The notes: generated by a model not told the origin, from the letters alone. Shown: positions 27,342 through 37,397, counted from the first letter of the stretch. The stretch: DNA of 64,000 nt from Xylanibacter oryzae DSM 17970 (GCF_000585355.1 NZ_KK073873.1:186001-250000); one strand, 5' to 3'. Numbers and translations: made by a program.

Positions 27342-29585
27342 ATGGAATCAATTTATCTGGTTATTGTCGTTTTCTTGCTTATCTTGGCTGTGTTTGACCT
27401 TTTTGTGGGAGTCAGTAATGATGCCGTAAACTTCCTGAATTCTGCAATAGGTGCCAAAGTTGCTAAATTCAGGACTGTGTTGATAGTTGCTTCATTTGGT
27501 GTCGTGATAGGTGCGGTGATGAGTGCCGGAATGATGGATGTTGCTAGGCATGGAATAATAAATCCATCAAATTTTTCTTTCAATGAATGTATGACAATCT
27601 TTCTTGCTGTTATGATAACGGATGTTATTGTATTGGATGTGTTCAATACACTTGGGCTTCCAACATCAACAACAGTATCATTGGTATTCGAACTTCTTGG
27701 GGGCACATTTGTACTTGCGTTACTTAAGATGGGTGCAAATCCCAATTTAGGTTTTAATGATTTACTTAATAGTGATAAGGCGCTAAGTGTTATTATAGCT
27801 ATTTTTGTAAGTGTTGCTATTGCCTTCTTTTTTGGAACTATAGTTCAATGGATTTCACGTTTAATCTTTACATTCAATTATACAAAGCACCTTCGGTATA
27901 CAGTAGCAGTCTTTGGAGCCATCGCATTTACAACTCTTGCTTATTTTATTTTCATACAAGGGCTTGCCAAATCCCCTTATATCAGCGAGTTTTATAAGCA
28001 ATGGATAAAAAATAATACGACGGTCATCATGTTGGGCATCTTTTTGGGGTCCTCTATCTTTGTAGAAGTCTTGCATCTTCTTAAAGTAAATGTATTTAAA
28101 ATAATAGTCCTTGTTGGAACCTTTGCATTAGCTATGGCATTTTCAGGAAATGATCTTGTCAATTTTATAGGTGTGCCACTAGCGGGCCTATCTTCTTTTC
28201 AGGATTTCATTGCAAATGGTCTTGGTCATGATAAAACATTTATGATGACATCACTTATGGAATCGGCCAAGACTCCTGCTCCATATCTTATGATGGCAGG
28301 TATTATTATGATCATTTCAATGGCAACATCAAAGAAGGCCCAAAATGTAGTGAAGACGAGTGTAGATCTCTCGCGTCAGGATGAGGGTGAAGAAATGTTC
28401 GGTTCATCACGTGCAGCAAGGAGCATCGTGCGTGCCGCACAAGATATTGGTGAATCAGTGGCAGGAGTGATACCCAAAAAAGCACAAGACTGGATAGAGA
28501 GTCGTTTTAATAAAGATGACGCTATAATTGCTCATGGTGCTGCGTTTGATATGATAAGGGCTGCCGTCAACTTGGTATTGTCCAGTATACTTATAATTAT
28601 TGGTACAAACTATAAAATGCCATTATCTACTACATATGTAACCTTTATGGTGGCTATGGGTGCATCGTTGGCCGACCATGCATGGAGTCGGGAAAGTGCT
28701 GTATTCAGGGTTACAGGAGTCATATCTGTAATAGGAGGATGGTTTATTACAGCAGGTGTAGCGTTTGCAATATGTGCAATTGTATGTATACTAATGCATT
28801 TTGGAGGTTTTGTTGCAATGTTCTTATTTATGGCTCTTGATGTCTTTTTGTTGTTGCATAGTAATATCAAATATGGTAAAAAGGTAAAAGAAGAAAAAAA
28901 GGACGATATATTCAGACTTATGATGCGTACACGTGATCCTGAAATAGTATGGGATTTGCTTACTAAGTATGTTTCACGTACACAGAGTTTTGTAGCCCGT
29001 TTTGCACTTGACCAGTATAATTCAATATTAGGAGGATTACGTGATGAGAATTTGCGAGATTTACGGCGCTGCAGTAGAGAACTAAAGGATGAAAGAGACA
29101 AACTTAAAAAGTTCCGTCGTAAAGAGCTATTAGCATTGCGTCGTACTCCCAAAAAAATAGCATTGGAAAGAAATACTTGGTTTCACCTCGGTGCAAACAG
29201 CGACCAACAGTTTATATATTGCCTTACACGTATGCTTGAACCTGTAAAGGAGCATATCGATAATAATTTTACCCCTTTACCTATAGAATACTCTGAAGAG
29301 TTTGAACCGATTCGTCGTGAAATAGAGGGCTTAATGAAAAATAGTGAACATATGATTAGTACGAACCGCTATGATCAATATGACCAGGTACTGGCAGAAG
29401 CTGACAATCTTAAAAACCAAATGTCGGCACTTCGTAAACATCATATAGACCGTATGCAGAATGATGGTGATGACAGCAAACTTGAAGTATCATTGGTCTA
29501 TTTAAATATACTGCAAGAGAGCCAAGAATTTCTTAGCATAATGAGACATCAGTTGCGTGCGGCTAAAAAATTTATGGAAAAGTAG
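27342..29585 (+). CDS. PiT-family inorganic phosphate transporter
   Basis: 747 residues. Two PiT signature halves: near the N-terminus G-V-S-N-D-A-V-N-F-L-N-S-A-I-G, and in the middle F-S-G-N-D-L-V-N-F-I-G-V-P-L-A-G. T-L-G-L-P-T-S-T-T-V-S and M-P-L-S-T-T-Y-V-T-F-M-V-A-M-G-A are also present. About 12 membrane segments, followed from about residue 525 by a C-terminal cytoplasmic helical region of some 220 residues (R-E-L-K-D-E-R-D-K-L-K-K-F-R-R-K), probably PhoU-like. This longer form is common in Bacteroidetes. Takes up phosphate with H+ or Na+ at the inner membrane. Confidence 0.94.
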   Translation: MESIYLVIVVFLLILAVFDLFVGVSNDAVNFLNSAIGAKVAKFRTVLIVASFGVVIGAVMSAGMMDVARHGIINPSNFSFNECMTIFLAVMITDVIVLDVFNTLGLPTSTTVSLVFELLGGTFVLALLKMGANPNLGFNDLLNSDKALSVIIAIFVSVAIAFFFGTIVQWISRLIFTFNYTKHLRYTVAVFGAIAFTTLAYFIFIQGLAKSPYISEFYKQWIKNNTTVIMLGIFLGSSIFVEVLHLLKVNVFKIIVLVGTFALAMAFSGNDLVNFIGVPLAGLSSFQDFIANGLGHDKTFMMTSLMESAKTPAPYLMMAGIIMIISMATSKKAQNVVKTSVDLSRQDEGEEMFGSSRAARSIVRAAQDIGESVAGVIPKKAQDWIESRFNKDDAIIAHGAAFDMIRAAVNLVLSSILIIIGTNYKMPLSTTYVTFMVAMGASLADHAWSRESAVFRVTGVISVIGGWFITAGVAFAICAIVCILMHFGGFVAMFLFMALDVFLLLHSNIKYGKKVKEEKKDDIFRLMMRTRDPEIVWDLLTKYVSRTQSFVARFALDQYNSILGGLRDENLRDLRRCSRELKDERDKLKKFRRKELLALRRTPKKIALERNTWFHLGANSDQQFIYCLTRMLEPVKEHIDNNFTPLPIEYSEEFEPIRREIEGLMKNSEHMISTNRYDQYDQVLAEADNLKNQMSALRKHHIDRMQNDGDDSKLEVSLVYLNILQESQEFLSIMRHQLRAAKKFMEK

Positions 29586-29597
29586 AAAGAAAGAAGG

Positions 29598-29614
29598 GGA
29601 ACATTTAATGTTCC
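29598..29614. terminator. Hairpin between convergent PiT and DUF190 genes
   Basis: GGAACAT/ATGTTCC arms with TTA loop; the loop is the DUF190 stop codon. On the minus strand it is followed by a T-rich tract (CCTTCTTTCTTT), so it probably ends the DUF190 transcript. Confidence 0.4.
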
Positions 29615-29958
29615 TCTCCGTGTTTTATGAATTTCACATCCACATCTTGAATCGTAATAAGACACCCTTTAGGCTGTTTCTCAAGAAGAGGCTTTATTGT
29701 TGATAAATAATCATTAATAGGTTCTTCATCGTCAATAATCTCTACAGTGACAGGAACTTTCTCTGCGAATTCCCAGAAAGAAGGCGGAATAAGATCGCTA
29801 CTAGTTCCATATCCCATTATACCTTTATATATAGTAGCGCCAGCCAGACCTAACTCTCGTGCTGTACGAGCAAGATATTGGAATAAAGGCTCATGTTTGT
29901 ACATATCCGTATTGCTGACGTATATTCTTATTTTTTTAGCTTTACTGTTTATTTCCAT
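29605..29958 (-). CDS. DUF190 (PII-like) protein
   Basis: 117 residues with the DUF190 pattern: K-I-R-I-Y-V-S-N-T-D near the start, L-A-G-A-T-I-Y-K-G-I-M-G-Y-G, and a C-terminal I-T-I-Q-D-V-D-V. DUF190 adopts a PII-like fold and is often linked to CrcB fluoride channels; no crcB is present here. It faces the PiT phosphate transporter. Ligand unknown. Confidence 0.9.
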   Translation of the reverse strand: MEINSKAKKIRIYVSNTDMYKHEPLFQYLARTARELGLAGATIYKGIMGYGTSSDLIPPSFWEFAEKVPVTVEIIDDEEPINDYLSTIKPLLEKQPKGCLITIQDVDVKFIKHGEEH

Positions 29959-30028
29959 AGTTGTATTATATTATTATTCAGCTAAGATACAAAAAATATA
30001 AATTAAACGATATAAAAAGAGATATTTT

Positions 30029-30058
30029 TTTGATTTTTCCATAAAATGTTTAACTTTG
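30029..30058 (+). promoter_or_regulatory. Promoter of the LuxR-type regulator
   Basis: TTTG at 30029-30032, 18-nt spacer, TAACTTTG at 30051-30058; ATG 26 bp downstream. Confidence 0.65.
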
Positions 30059-30084
30059 CGTCATAAACAAAAACGACTGAAAAT

Positions 30085-30729
30085 ATGAAATTACATTTTT
30101 GTTTCGCAGACAAACAAGACATAACGAGAGCTGGACTAATGTATATATGCCAGACTTTTGATGGAGCAGAATATAAGTCTGTAGAAGACAAAAGTGAAAT
30201 GATGGAACAACTTAAATTGTTTCCTGAATCAGTTGTAATTATGGACTATACTCTTTTTGATATAAATGATGTTGAAGAATTACAGATATTAACATTGAGA
30301 TTCAGTAATGTGCATTGGATACTTTTTAGTGAAGATTTGAGTATAGATATGGTACATCAGGTCATCGCATTATGTCCATGTGTTAGTATTGTTCTTAAAG
30401 AATCGCCTTTGCCTGAAATAAAAGAGTCAATAGCATTTGCAATGCAAGGACACAGATATATTTGCCAGCGTATTACAGAACAGTTGCTTGCTCCCTCATC
30501 AGAACAGACCGAAAGAGTTAAATTAACGCCAACAGAAACAGATATTCTTAAAGATATAGCATTGGGGATGACAACAAAAGAAATTGCAGATAAGAGATTC
30601 TCCAGTTTCCATACTATTAATACGCATAGAAAAAATATATTCAGAAAATTGTCAGTAAATAATGTGCACGAAGCTACAAAATATGCCTTGCGAGCTGGTC
30701 TTATAGATTCTGCTGAATATTATATTTAA
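30085..30729 (+). CDS. LuxR/NarL-type response regulator
   Basis: 214 residues. The N-terminal receiver-like domain (about 1-125) keeps Asp9 and the phospho-acceptor position Asp54 (V-V-I-M-D-Y-T-L-F-D) but is otherwise divergent. The C-terminal LuxR HTH (about 148-205) has L-T-P-T-E-T-D-I-L-K-D-I-A-L-G-M and T-I-N-T-H-R-K-N-I-F-R-K-L. No partner histidine kinase is adjacent. Probably a cytoplasmic DNA-binding regulator; target unknown. Confidence 0.88.
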   Translation: MKLHFCFADKQDITRAGLMYICQTFDGAEYKSVEDKSEMMEQLKLFPESVVIMDYTLFDINDVEELQILTLRFSNVHWILFSEDLSIDMVHQVIALCPCVSIVLKESPLPEIKESIAFAMQGHRYICQRITEQLLAPSSEQTERVKLTPTETDILKDIALGMTTKEIADKRFSSFHTINTHRKNIFRKLSVNNVHEATKYALRAGLIDSAEYYI

Positions 30730-30747
30730 TATATATTTATAAAAAAA

Positions 30748-30779
30748 GGATTAAGAGGGTCTCTCGACTGTCTTAATCC
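30748..30779. terminator. Hairpin after the LuxR-type gene
   Basis: GGATTAAGA (30748-30756) and its complement (30771-30779), 14-nt loop. The A run in front makes it a good terminator for minus-strand transcription and only a weak one for the plus-strand gene it follows. No minus-strand gene lies to its right before 30967. Confidence 0.5.
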
Positions 30780-30888
30780 GTAGTTTCTAACTAACTTATT
30801 ATCAACTATTCATTACTCATTCTTTTATTCGTATTGCAAAGATACGTTATTTTTGTGCAGACGATATCAAATTTATTCAAAAAATGTA

Positions 30889-30902
30889 CGTAAACGTTTG
30901 CG
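30889..30902. promoter_or_regulatory. LacI-type operator over the lacI-family gene's own promoter
   Basis: CGTAAACGTTTGCG, a palindrome with one mismatch and the central CG typical of LacI/GalR operators. Its TTTG (30897-30900) is the -33 box of the promoter at 30897-30927, so binding would block that promoter. Confidence 0.65.
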
Positions 30903-30927
30903 AATTCATTAGTTTTTTATAACTTTG
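30897..30927 (+). promoter_or_regulatory. Promoter of the LacI-family gene
   Basis: TTTG at 30897-30900, 19-nt spacer, TAACTTTG at 30920-30927; ATG at 30976. Confidence 0.7.
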
Positions 30928-30975
30928 CCATAATTTCGGCATTGCTGAAACTGTATATACTATTTATTGCTTACA

Positions 30976-31995
30976 ATGGAAAAACAACATCGTACATCCC
31001 TTAAAGATCTTGCTCGTGAACTTGGAGTGAGTATTGCGACTGTTTCTCGTGCGCTCAGAGAAAGCCCTGAAATAGGAAAAGAGATGCAAGTACGTGTAAA
31101 AGCATTAGCTAAGCAATTAAATTACCGTCCAAATCCATTTGCACAGAGTTTAAGGAGGGAGGCTCCTCGTGTAATTGGTGTAGTAGTTCCGAACATTGTA
31201 GCTCATTATTATGCTTCTGTGTTAGAAGGGATAGAAGATTTTGCAGCTCGTGAAGGATATTCGGTAATAAGTGCGAATAGTCATGAAAATCATATTATAG
31301 AAACTCGTGTCATAGACAATTTCATCAATATGCATGTTGAAGGTATTATTGCCTGTCTGGCTCAAGATACTGAGGATTATGCTCACTTTCAGGAAATTAA
31401 TAATATGGGTATCCCATTGGTGTTTTTTGCCCGTACTTGTTTGCCTGATATATTTTCTACTGTTACCGCAAATGGTGATGAGGCTGCCCAAGAAGCAACT
31501 CAACATCTTATAGATACAGGAAGTCGGAGGATCGCTTTTATTGGTGGTCCAAACCATTTGGATATGGTACGCAGGCGTAAGCATGGATATCTTGAGGCTT
31601 TGAGAATTAACGGTATACCGATAGATCGCACTCTCGTTTCTTGTCAACGAATAGATTATGAGATGGCTCGTAATAATGTCATTGAAATATTAAAAAGACC
31701 AGATCGCCCAGACGCAATAATTGCATTTAATGATATCATTACTTATGCATCTTTTGATGCAATACGTAATGTGGGTTTGGATATCCCTAGTGATGTAGCC
31801 TTAATAGGATTTACTGATGCTGAATATGATAGGTTTATGACTCCAAGGCTTTCTGTTATTAAAGATCAAGCACATGAGACAGGTGCCTTATCCTGCAAAC
31901 TTTTACTAAAGAATATTAAAGGTGATAAGCATATTTATCACGAAGTTGTACCAATGATACTGCAAATAAACGAAAGTAGTGTAAAAAACAAATAG
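30976..31995 (+). CDS. LacI-family transcriptional regulator
   Basis: 339 residues from the ATG at 30976 (an in-frame TTG 9 bp upstream is less likely). N-terminal HTH (about 8-30: S-L-K-D-L-A-R-E-L-G-V-S-I-A-T-V-S-R-A-L) with hinge helix, then a periplasmic-binding-protein-like effector domain (about 62-335) with V-I-G-V-V-V-P-N-I and P-D-A-I-I-A-F-N-D. Likely responds to a sugar. Located directly before the xyloglucan-type locus, with an operator-like palindrome on its own promoter. Confidence 0.93.
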   Translation: MEKQHRTSLKDLARELGVSIATVSRALRESPEIGKEMQVRVKALAKQLNYRPNPFAQSLRREAPRVIGVVVPNIVAHYYASVLEGIEDFAAREGYSVISANSHENHIIETRVIDNFINMHVEGIIACLAQDTEDYAHFQEINNMGIPLVFFARTCLPDIFSTVTANGDEAAQEATQHLIDTGSRRIAFIGGPNHLDMVRRRKHGYLEALRINGIPIDRTLVSCQRIDYEMARNNVIEILKRPDRPDAIIAFNDIITYASFDAIRNVGLDIPSDVALIGFTDAEYDRFMTPRLSVIKDQAHETGALSCKLLLKNIKGDKHIYHEVVPMILQINESSVKNK

Positions 31996-32124
31996 GCTAT
32001 TTATTTTGCAAATTATTAATTGATTATTTACAAAATAATAATACAGATAGTTTTTTATTGTTTATGAGTTGCTTTCATAAACATTTTATCGATTGATATT
32101 TTTTTTGTTATCAAAAAATACATT

Positions 32125-32144
32125 TGTATGAAACATTTCATACA
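32125..32144. promoter_or_regulatory. Palindrome upstream of the second susC gene
   Basis: TGTATGAAA-CA-TTTCATACA: perfect 9-bp arms with a 2-bp centre, about 90 bp upstream of the -7 box at 32230. The core AAACATTT resembles the AAACGTTT cores at 30889 and 54890. Could bind the LacI protein or another regulator. The rest of the 31996-32317 gap shows only the promoter. Confidence 0.5.
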
Positions 32145-32229
32145 TACGTCTTGCTATGTTTTTAAAGTTGATAACATTTGCGACATAATAAGATAACATT
32201 TAACTAACATTACTTGTTTTTTTATTTAA

Positions 32230-32237
32230 TATCTTTG
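32230..32237 (+). promoter_or_regulatory. -7 box of the xyloglucan-type susC operon
   Basis: TATCTTTG; predicted leader of about 75 nt to the ATG at 32318. Confidence 0.6.
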
Positions 32238-32317
32238 CCATCTATAAAGCATGAACAAATATTTATTTAAATTTCATGAATAGTAATTTACCTTAATAAA
32301 TTTAATACAATGTAACT

Positions 32318-35300
32318 ATGAGAAAAACACTTCTTAGGTTATGCAAGAGTTCATTACTCTGCAATGTCACTTTAATAGCATTTCTGCTATTCACTGCAAT
32401 GAATGTTCTTGAGGCGAGTTCGCTGGATGCAAAGACCGTTACAGGTACTGTTACGTCTGCTATTGACCACGAACCACTTGTTGGCGTCACCGTCAAAGTA
32501 TTGGGCGTTCCTAATGGTTCTGTAACCGATGTGGACGGAAAATATTCTATCAATGTTGAGTCAGGACAGATACTTCAGTTCTCTTATGTAGGCTATTTGT
32601 CTAAAACTGTTAAAGTCGGTATTGAAAATAACATCAATGTTGTACTAAAAGAAGACCACAAATCGCTAGATGAAGTGGTCGTAGTAGGCTATGGCGTAAT
32701 GAAACGCAGTGACCTCACAGGTTCTGTATCATCTATTGATGAGAAGGCAATCAAGCAAGGAGTAAACACTACTATTGAGCAGGCAATGCAAGGAAGAATT
32801 GCCGGTGTTGCTGTTACACAAAACTCAGGTGCACCGGGTGGAGGTATCTCTGTTCAGATTCGTGGTGTAAATTCTTTGAGCAGTAACGAGCCTTTATATG
32901 TAATAGATGGCATAGCAATGTCAGGAAGCTCCTCGGATAATACAAGTGCTCTATCATCTATTAACCCATCTGATATAACAAATATAGAAGTATTGAAGGA
33001 TGCATCTGCAACTGCTATCTATGGTTCCAGAGCATCAAATGGTGTCGTGTTAATTACTACCAAACGAGGCCATGATGGAAAAGCAAAGATACAGTATGAA
33101 GGTTATATAGGTTGGCAGCAGTTGCCCAAAACTCTTGATATGATGAATCTGAAAGATTATGCATCATTTTATAATGAACGTGCGAACATTCTCGGTTGGG
33201 GTGTTAGATCTGATTACAAAGATCCTAGTTTGCTTACGAATGGTACAGATTGGCAGAATGTTTTATTTAGGACGGCATTCATGGATAACCATCAAGTAAA
33301 TGTAAGTGGTGGAGCAAAAGATATTGCATATTCGCTTTCAGGAGGATATCTGGATCAGGATGGCGTAGGAGTCGGATCGTCATTCAATAGAGCATCATTT
33401 CGTGCGAACTTTGATATTGATGTAAATAAATATATAAAGTTAGGTATGAACGGTTACTTTGCAAACACAAAACAAGTTACAACATTTGATCAATCAAATG
33501 CTATACAAACAGCCTTAAATCAATTTCCGGATGTAGCTCCTGTCAATCCGGATGGTACTTATGGGTTCCCTCAAGTTAATGACTTTGCAACATACTATTC
33601 AAACCCTCTTTTTGAAGCACAGATGAGAGAAAATAATAGTAAAAACTCTTCATTAGATTATAATTTCTTTGCCAATATAACACCCATCAAAGGTTTGACT
33701 TTACGCGTTGAATATGGCGGAAGTTATGGATGGGGCAATACCTATTATTTTCAGCCATCATATTCTTATGGAACAGTAAGAGTAGAGTCATTATCAACAC
33801 GTGGCAGTTCTAAGAATGAGTATAACTCGTTCAAGCAATACGCAACATATGATATAGATCCATTTAAGAATCAACATATGCAGATAATGCTTGGACATGA
33901 AGCACAATGGGGCAAATGGCAGAATCTTTCCGCTTCACGTAAAGGTTATATCTCAGATGCTTTGCATAGTCTTAATGTAGGCGATTCTTCTACGGCTACA
34001 AATACAGGTGATGGCGGAACGCCATGGAGTATTGAATCATACTATGGACGTCTAAACTATAATATCCTGGATAGATATATGTTGACAGCTACTGTACGTA
34101 CAGATGGTTCTTCTAGTTTTGGTGAGAACAACCGCTGGGGATGGTTTCCTTCTGCTGCTATAGCATGGCGTATAAGCAATGAAAAATTTATGAAAAGTAT
34201 TCATTGGATAGATAATATGAAAATTCGTTTAGGATGGGGTCTTGTAGGTAATCAAAGTGCAGGAAGTTATGCCTATGGAGCAACAATGGCTAATACTCCT
34301 ACAGCTTGGGGCACAGGCTATTATCCAGGCAACTTCTCAAATCAAGACCTAAAGTGGGAAAGTACTAATTCATTGAATATAGGATTAGACCTTAATTTGT
34401 TTAATAACCGAATAGAATTTATTGCAGACGCTTATTATAAGAAAACTAAGAATTTGCTTATGCAGGCACAGTTGCCTTCATACGTTATCAACAACGACTA
34501 TATGGGTATGTCGTCTCCATGGGTAAATGCAGGTTCGATGGAAAATAAAGGTATTGAATTTACACTAAACACGATAAACATAAATACTCATGGTTGGCAA
34601 TGGCGCACAGGTATTACTATTTCGTTCAACCGCAATAAACTAACGAAGACAAACAGCAGTTCTTCTGCCTTGTCTGGCACTATTGGTTCTCAGACATATA
34701 CAATGTCAGAGGTTGGGGATGCAGTAGGCCGATTTTATGGATATAACGTAATAGGTATGTATACTAAAGAGTCTGACTTCTATCAGAAAAATAAACTAGG
34801 AGAATTCCTTTTAGACCACAATGGAAACAAAATACCTGTGGCTAGACCTGTTGATTCATCCGGTAATCTATATGATATTTCTAAGACAGGTATTTGGGTT
34901 GGAGATTATATATTTGAGGATGTAAACGGTGATGGAAAAATAACAGAAGCAGACCGTAAGTATATTGGAGATCCTAACCCAGACTATACATTTGGTATAA
35001 GTAATACAATTACATATAAAAATTTTGAATTATCTTTCTTCCTAAATGGTAGTGTCGGTAATGATATTTATAATATAGTAAAACAAAATTCCACAAATTT
35101 TTCAAAGTATAGCAATCTTTTGAAAGAAGCTACCAACTATGCTAAAATAGGTCTAATTAATCCGAATGGTTCTGCTTTAGATATTTCAAATGTATATATC
35201 ACAAATGCAGAAACGGCTTCTTATCCCCGTATATATGTAAGCGGAGGAAGTATGAATGACAACAATCGTATAAGCAGCCGTTTTGTAGAGGACGGTAGTT

Positions 35301-35539
35301 ATATTAGATTAAAATCGTTATCGTTTGCATGGAATCTACCTGATAAATGGCTTCAACCATTAAAACTTGAGTGGGTGCAGATATATGCTAATGCTCAGAA
35401 TCTATTTACTATTACAGGCTATGATGGTTATGATCCGGAAGTAGGATCAATAGGCCAGAGTGTTATCCTTCATGGTATAGATAATTATCGTTATCCATCA
35501 CAGCGCATTTATAATTTTGGAATAAAAGTACGCTTTTAA
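32318..35539 (+). CDS. SusC-family TonB-dependent transporter of a xyloglucan-type locus
   Basis: 1073 residues. Signal peptide (about 1-33), carboxypeptidase-like domain (about 40-115; V-T-D-V-D-G-K-Y-S-I), linker L-D-E-V-V-V-V-G-Y-G, plug with Y-G-S-R-A-S-N-G-V-V-L-I-T-T-K-R-G (about 225-245), beta-barrel ending G-I-K-V-R-F. It imports oligosaccharides as a pair with the SusD encoded 12 bp downstream. Assignment to xyloglucan comes from the neighbouring GH5, GH31, GH2 and GH3 enzymes, not from the transporter sequence. Confidence 0.95.
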   Translation: MRKTLLRLCKSSLLCNVTLIAFLLFTAMNVLEASSLDAKTVTGTVTSAIDHEPLVGVTVKVLGVPNGSVTDVDGKYSINVESGQILQFSYVGYLSKTVKVGIENNINVVLKEDHKSLDEVVVVGYGVMKRSDLTGSVSSIDEKAIKQGVNTTIEQAMQGRIAGVAVTQNSGAPGGGISVQIRGVNSLSSNEPLYVIDGIAMSGSSSDNTSALSSINPSDITNIEVLKDASATAIYGSRASNGVVLITTKRGHDGKAKIQYEGYIGWQQLPKTLDMMNLKDYASFYNERANILGWGVRSDYKDPSLLTNGTDWQNVLFRTAFMDNHQVNVSGGAKDIAYSLSGGYLDQDGVGVGSSFNRASFRANFDIDVNKYIKLGMNGYFANTKQVTTFDQSNAIQTALNQFPDVAPVNPDGTYGFPQVNDFATYYSNPLFEAQMRENNSKNSSLDYNFFANITPIKGLTLRVEYGGSYGWGNTYYFQPSYSYGTVRVESLSTRGSSKNEYNSFKQYATYDIDPFKNQHMQIMLGHEAQWGKWQNLSASRKGYISDALHSLNVGDSSTATNTGDGGTPWSIESYYGRLNYNILDRYMLTATVRTDGSSSFGENNRWGWFPSAAIAWRISNEKFMKSIHWIDNMKIRLGWGLVGNQSAGSYAYGATMANTPTAWGTGYYPGNFSNQDLKWESTNSLNIGLDLNLFNNRIEFIADAYYKKTKNLLMQAQLPSYVINNDYMGMSSPWVNAGSMENKGIEFTLNTININTHGWQWRTGITISFNRNKLTKTNSSSSALSGTIGSQTYTMSEVGDAVGRFYGYNVIGMYTKESDFYQKNKLGEFLLDHNGNKIPVARPVDSSGNLYDISKTGIWVGDYIFEDVNGDGKITEADRKYIGDPNPDYTFGISNTITYKNFELSFFLNGSVGNDIYNIVKQNSTNFSKYSNLLKEATNYAKIGLINPNGSALDISNVYITNAETASYPRIYVSGGSMNDNNRISSRFVEDGSYIRLKSLSFAWNLPDKWLQPLKLEWVQIYANAQNLFTITGYDGYDPEVGSIGQSVILHGIDNYRYPSQRIYNFGIKVRF

Positions 35540-35551
35540 AATTTAAAAGAA

Positions 35552-37378
35552 ATGGAAAAAATAAATATTCATAATAATATGGTCAACTTAAAAGCTTTTA
35601 CTAGTTGCATCTTATCAGTTTTACTGATCTTATTAGCTTTAAGTAGTTGTAGTGATAGCTTTCTGGATAAGTCTCCTCAAGGCAATTATACATCAAAGAC
35701 ATTCTACTCTTCTGATGATGCTGTAATGAAAGGAGTAGAACCATTATATAACCGTGCATGGTTCGATTTTAACCGCCGTGCTATAGTAGGTATGGGATCT
35801 TATCGTGCCAATGATGCCTGGAACCCTTATGTCAGTGCTGAGTTTGCACGTTTTCAGATAACAAGTCTTACAGAAGACATGAGTCTTGCCTGGTCATCAC
35901 TTTACAATGTAGTGACAATGGCAAATGCAACTATAGATAATATTAATAAGTATTGTTCAGATGCAGTTTCTGAATCTGTAAAGAATCAGGCTCTTGGTGA
36001 ATGTTATCTTATGCGTGCTACAGCATATTTTTATCTACTTCGTGGATGGGGCGCTAATATTTTATATGAGGATAATCAGGATATGATTAATAATCCTGTA
36101 AAGCCTTTAAATACTGAAGATGATGTACTAAAGTTTATTATTCGTGACTATAGGCGTTCGGTTAGTTTGATGTCTGACAACCCAGGTAAAGGTCATCCAT
36201 CAAGTTATGCAGCCAAGGCTCTTCTAGCCAAGGCTTTATTGGCACAAAGTGGATGGAATAAGGCTACAAGAGATGAAGCAACGCTTAAAGAAGTAATAAG
36301 TCTGTGTGATGATGTCATAAATAAAGGACCATATTCTCTAATGAGTAATTATGAAGATTTATTTAAGGCTCAGAATAATGATAACTCAGAAACTGTTTTA
36401 GCCATGCGTTGGGCTGATGCCAATCTTGGAACATCTTCAGGTTGGGGGGCTATTAATGCGTTATATTCAGATTTGGCATTTCCAGAAGTAACTGATGTTA
36501 ACGTATGGGGTGGAAGTCTTATTGCTTCTGTTGATATGATAGACCTCTATAACCAAGAGCCTGCTGATACATTCCGTATTCGTGGTACATTCTTTACTCC
36601 ACAAAGATATTATAAATATATACTTCAGGCTGATGGAGGCTATACGTATAAACACAAATGGATGCAATGCAAAAAAGGTGTTCTTGGAACGAAAGCAGAT
36701 GCAGGTGGACATCTTGCTCAAATGGCTTCTCCATTGAATACATACATTATACGCCTTGCTGAAGTATATCTGATTAAGGCAGAAGCTATACTTGGCAATA
36801 ATACGAATAGTACAGATGCAGAAGGTTTATCAGCAATAAATGCTGTGAGAGCACGTGCACATGTTAGTCTGCTAAACACATATGATCTGGCTACGTTAAT
36901 TCGAGAACACAGAATAGAATTCTGCATGGAGTATAAGAATTGGTTTGATATGGTTACTTGGTACAGATGGAAACCTCAGTATATGTTAGACATATTCAAT
37001 AACAAGCAGCATCGTGCATTTGAGTACCGTGAAGGAGATGTTTTGATGAATAATGATGGAACTATAAGTTACCGTGCTTTTTTGAATAATGGTACAAATT
37101 GCTGGTACTTTAAAGATGCAGCCAACCACGTATATTGGAATGATCACCTTGCTGTTTCTGAAACTGATAATTCTACTGCTGTCGTTAATGGAATAAAAAT
37201 GGATAAAGCACATGGCTATGTGTATAATGTAGACTCATTAGTACGTGCACAATCTAATTTATTACCTATTAAATTGACCGAAACAAATATTTTTATGCCT
37301 TATCCAGAAGCAGACGTTTTACAGAACCATTATCTAAAAGAGTCTCCACAGGCTTATAATTTTGGAAATGATAAATAA
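35552..37378 (+). CDS. SusD-family surface glycan-binding lipoprotein
   Basis: 608 residues. Lipobox L-S-S-C followed by S-D-S-F-L-D-K-S-P-Q-G, the standard SusD opening. TPR-type helices include E-C-Y-L-M-R-A-T-A-Y-F-Y-L-L and A-K-A-L-L-A-K-A-L-L-A. C-terminal E-V-Y-L-I-K-A-E-A and I-R-E-H-R-I-E-F. Two possible starts; the ATG at 35552 gives a long n-region, and Met at codon 10 (35579) would give a more ordinary signal peptide. Surface partner of the upstream SusC. Confidence 0.94.
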   Translation: MEKINIHNNMVNLKAFTSCILSVLLILLALSSCSDSFLDKSPQGNYTSKTFYSSDDAVMKGVEPLYNRAWFDFNRRAIVGMGSYRANDAWNPYVSAEFARFQITSLTEDMSLAWSSLYNVVTMANATIDNINKYCSDAVSESVKNQALGECYLMRATAYFYLLRGWGANILYEDNQDMINNPVKPLNTEDDVLKFIIRDYRRSVSLMSDNPGKGHPSSYAAKALLAKALLAQSGWNKATRDEATLKEVISLCDDVINKGPYSLMSNYEDLFKAQNNDNSETVLAMRWADANLGTSSGWGAINALYSDLAFPEVTDVNVWGGSLIASVDMIDLYNQEPADTFRIRGTFFTPQRYYKYILQADGGYTYKHKWMQCKKGVLGTKADAGGHLAQMASPLNTYIIRLAEVYLIKAEAILGNNTNSTDAEGLSAINAVRARAHVSLLNTYDLATLIREHRIEFCMEYKNWFDMVTWYRWKPQYMLDIFNNKQHRAFEYREGDVLMNNDGTISYRAFLNNGTNCWYFKDAANHVYWNDHLAVSETDNSTAVVNGIKMDKAHGYVYNVDSLVRAQSNLLPIKLTETNIFMPYPEADVLQNHYLKESPQAYNFGNDK

Positions 37379-37397
37379 CTAAACAATATTATGACTT

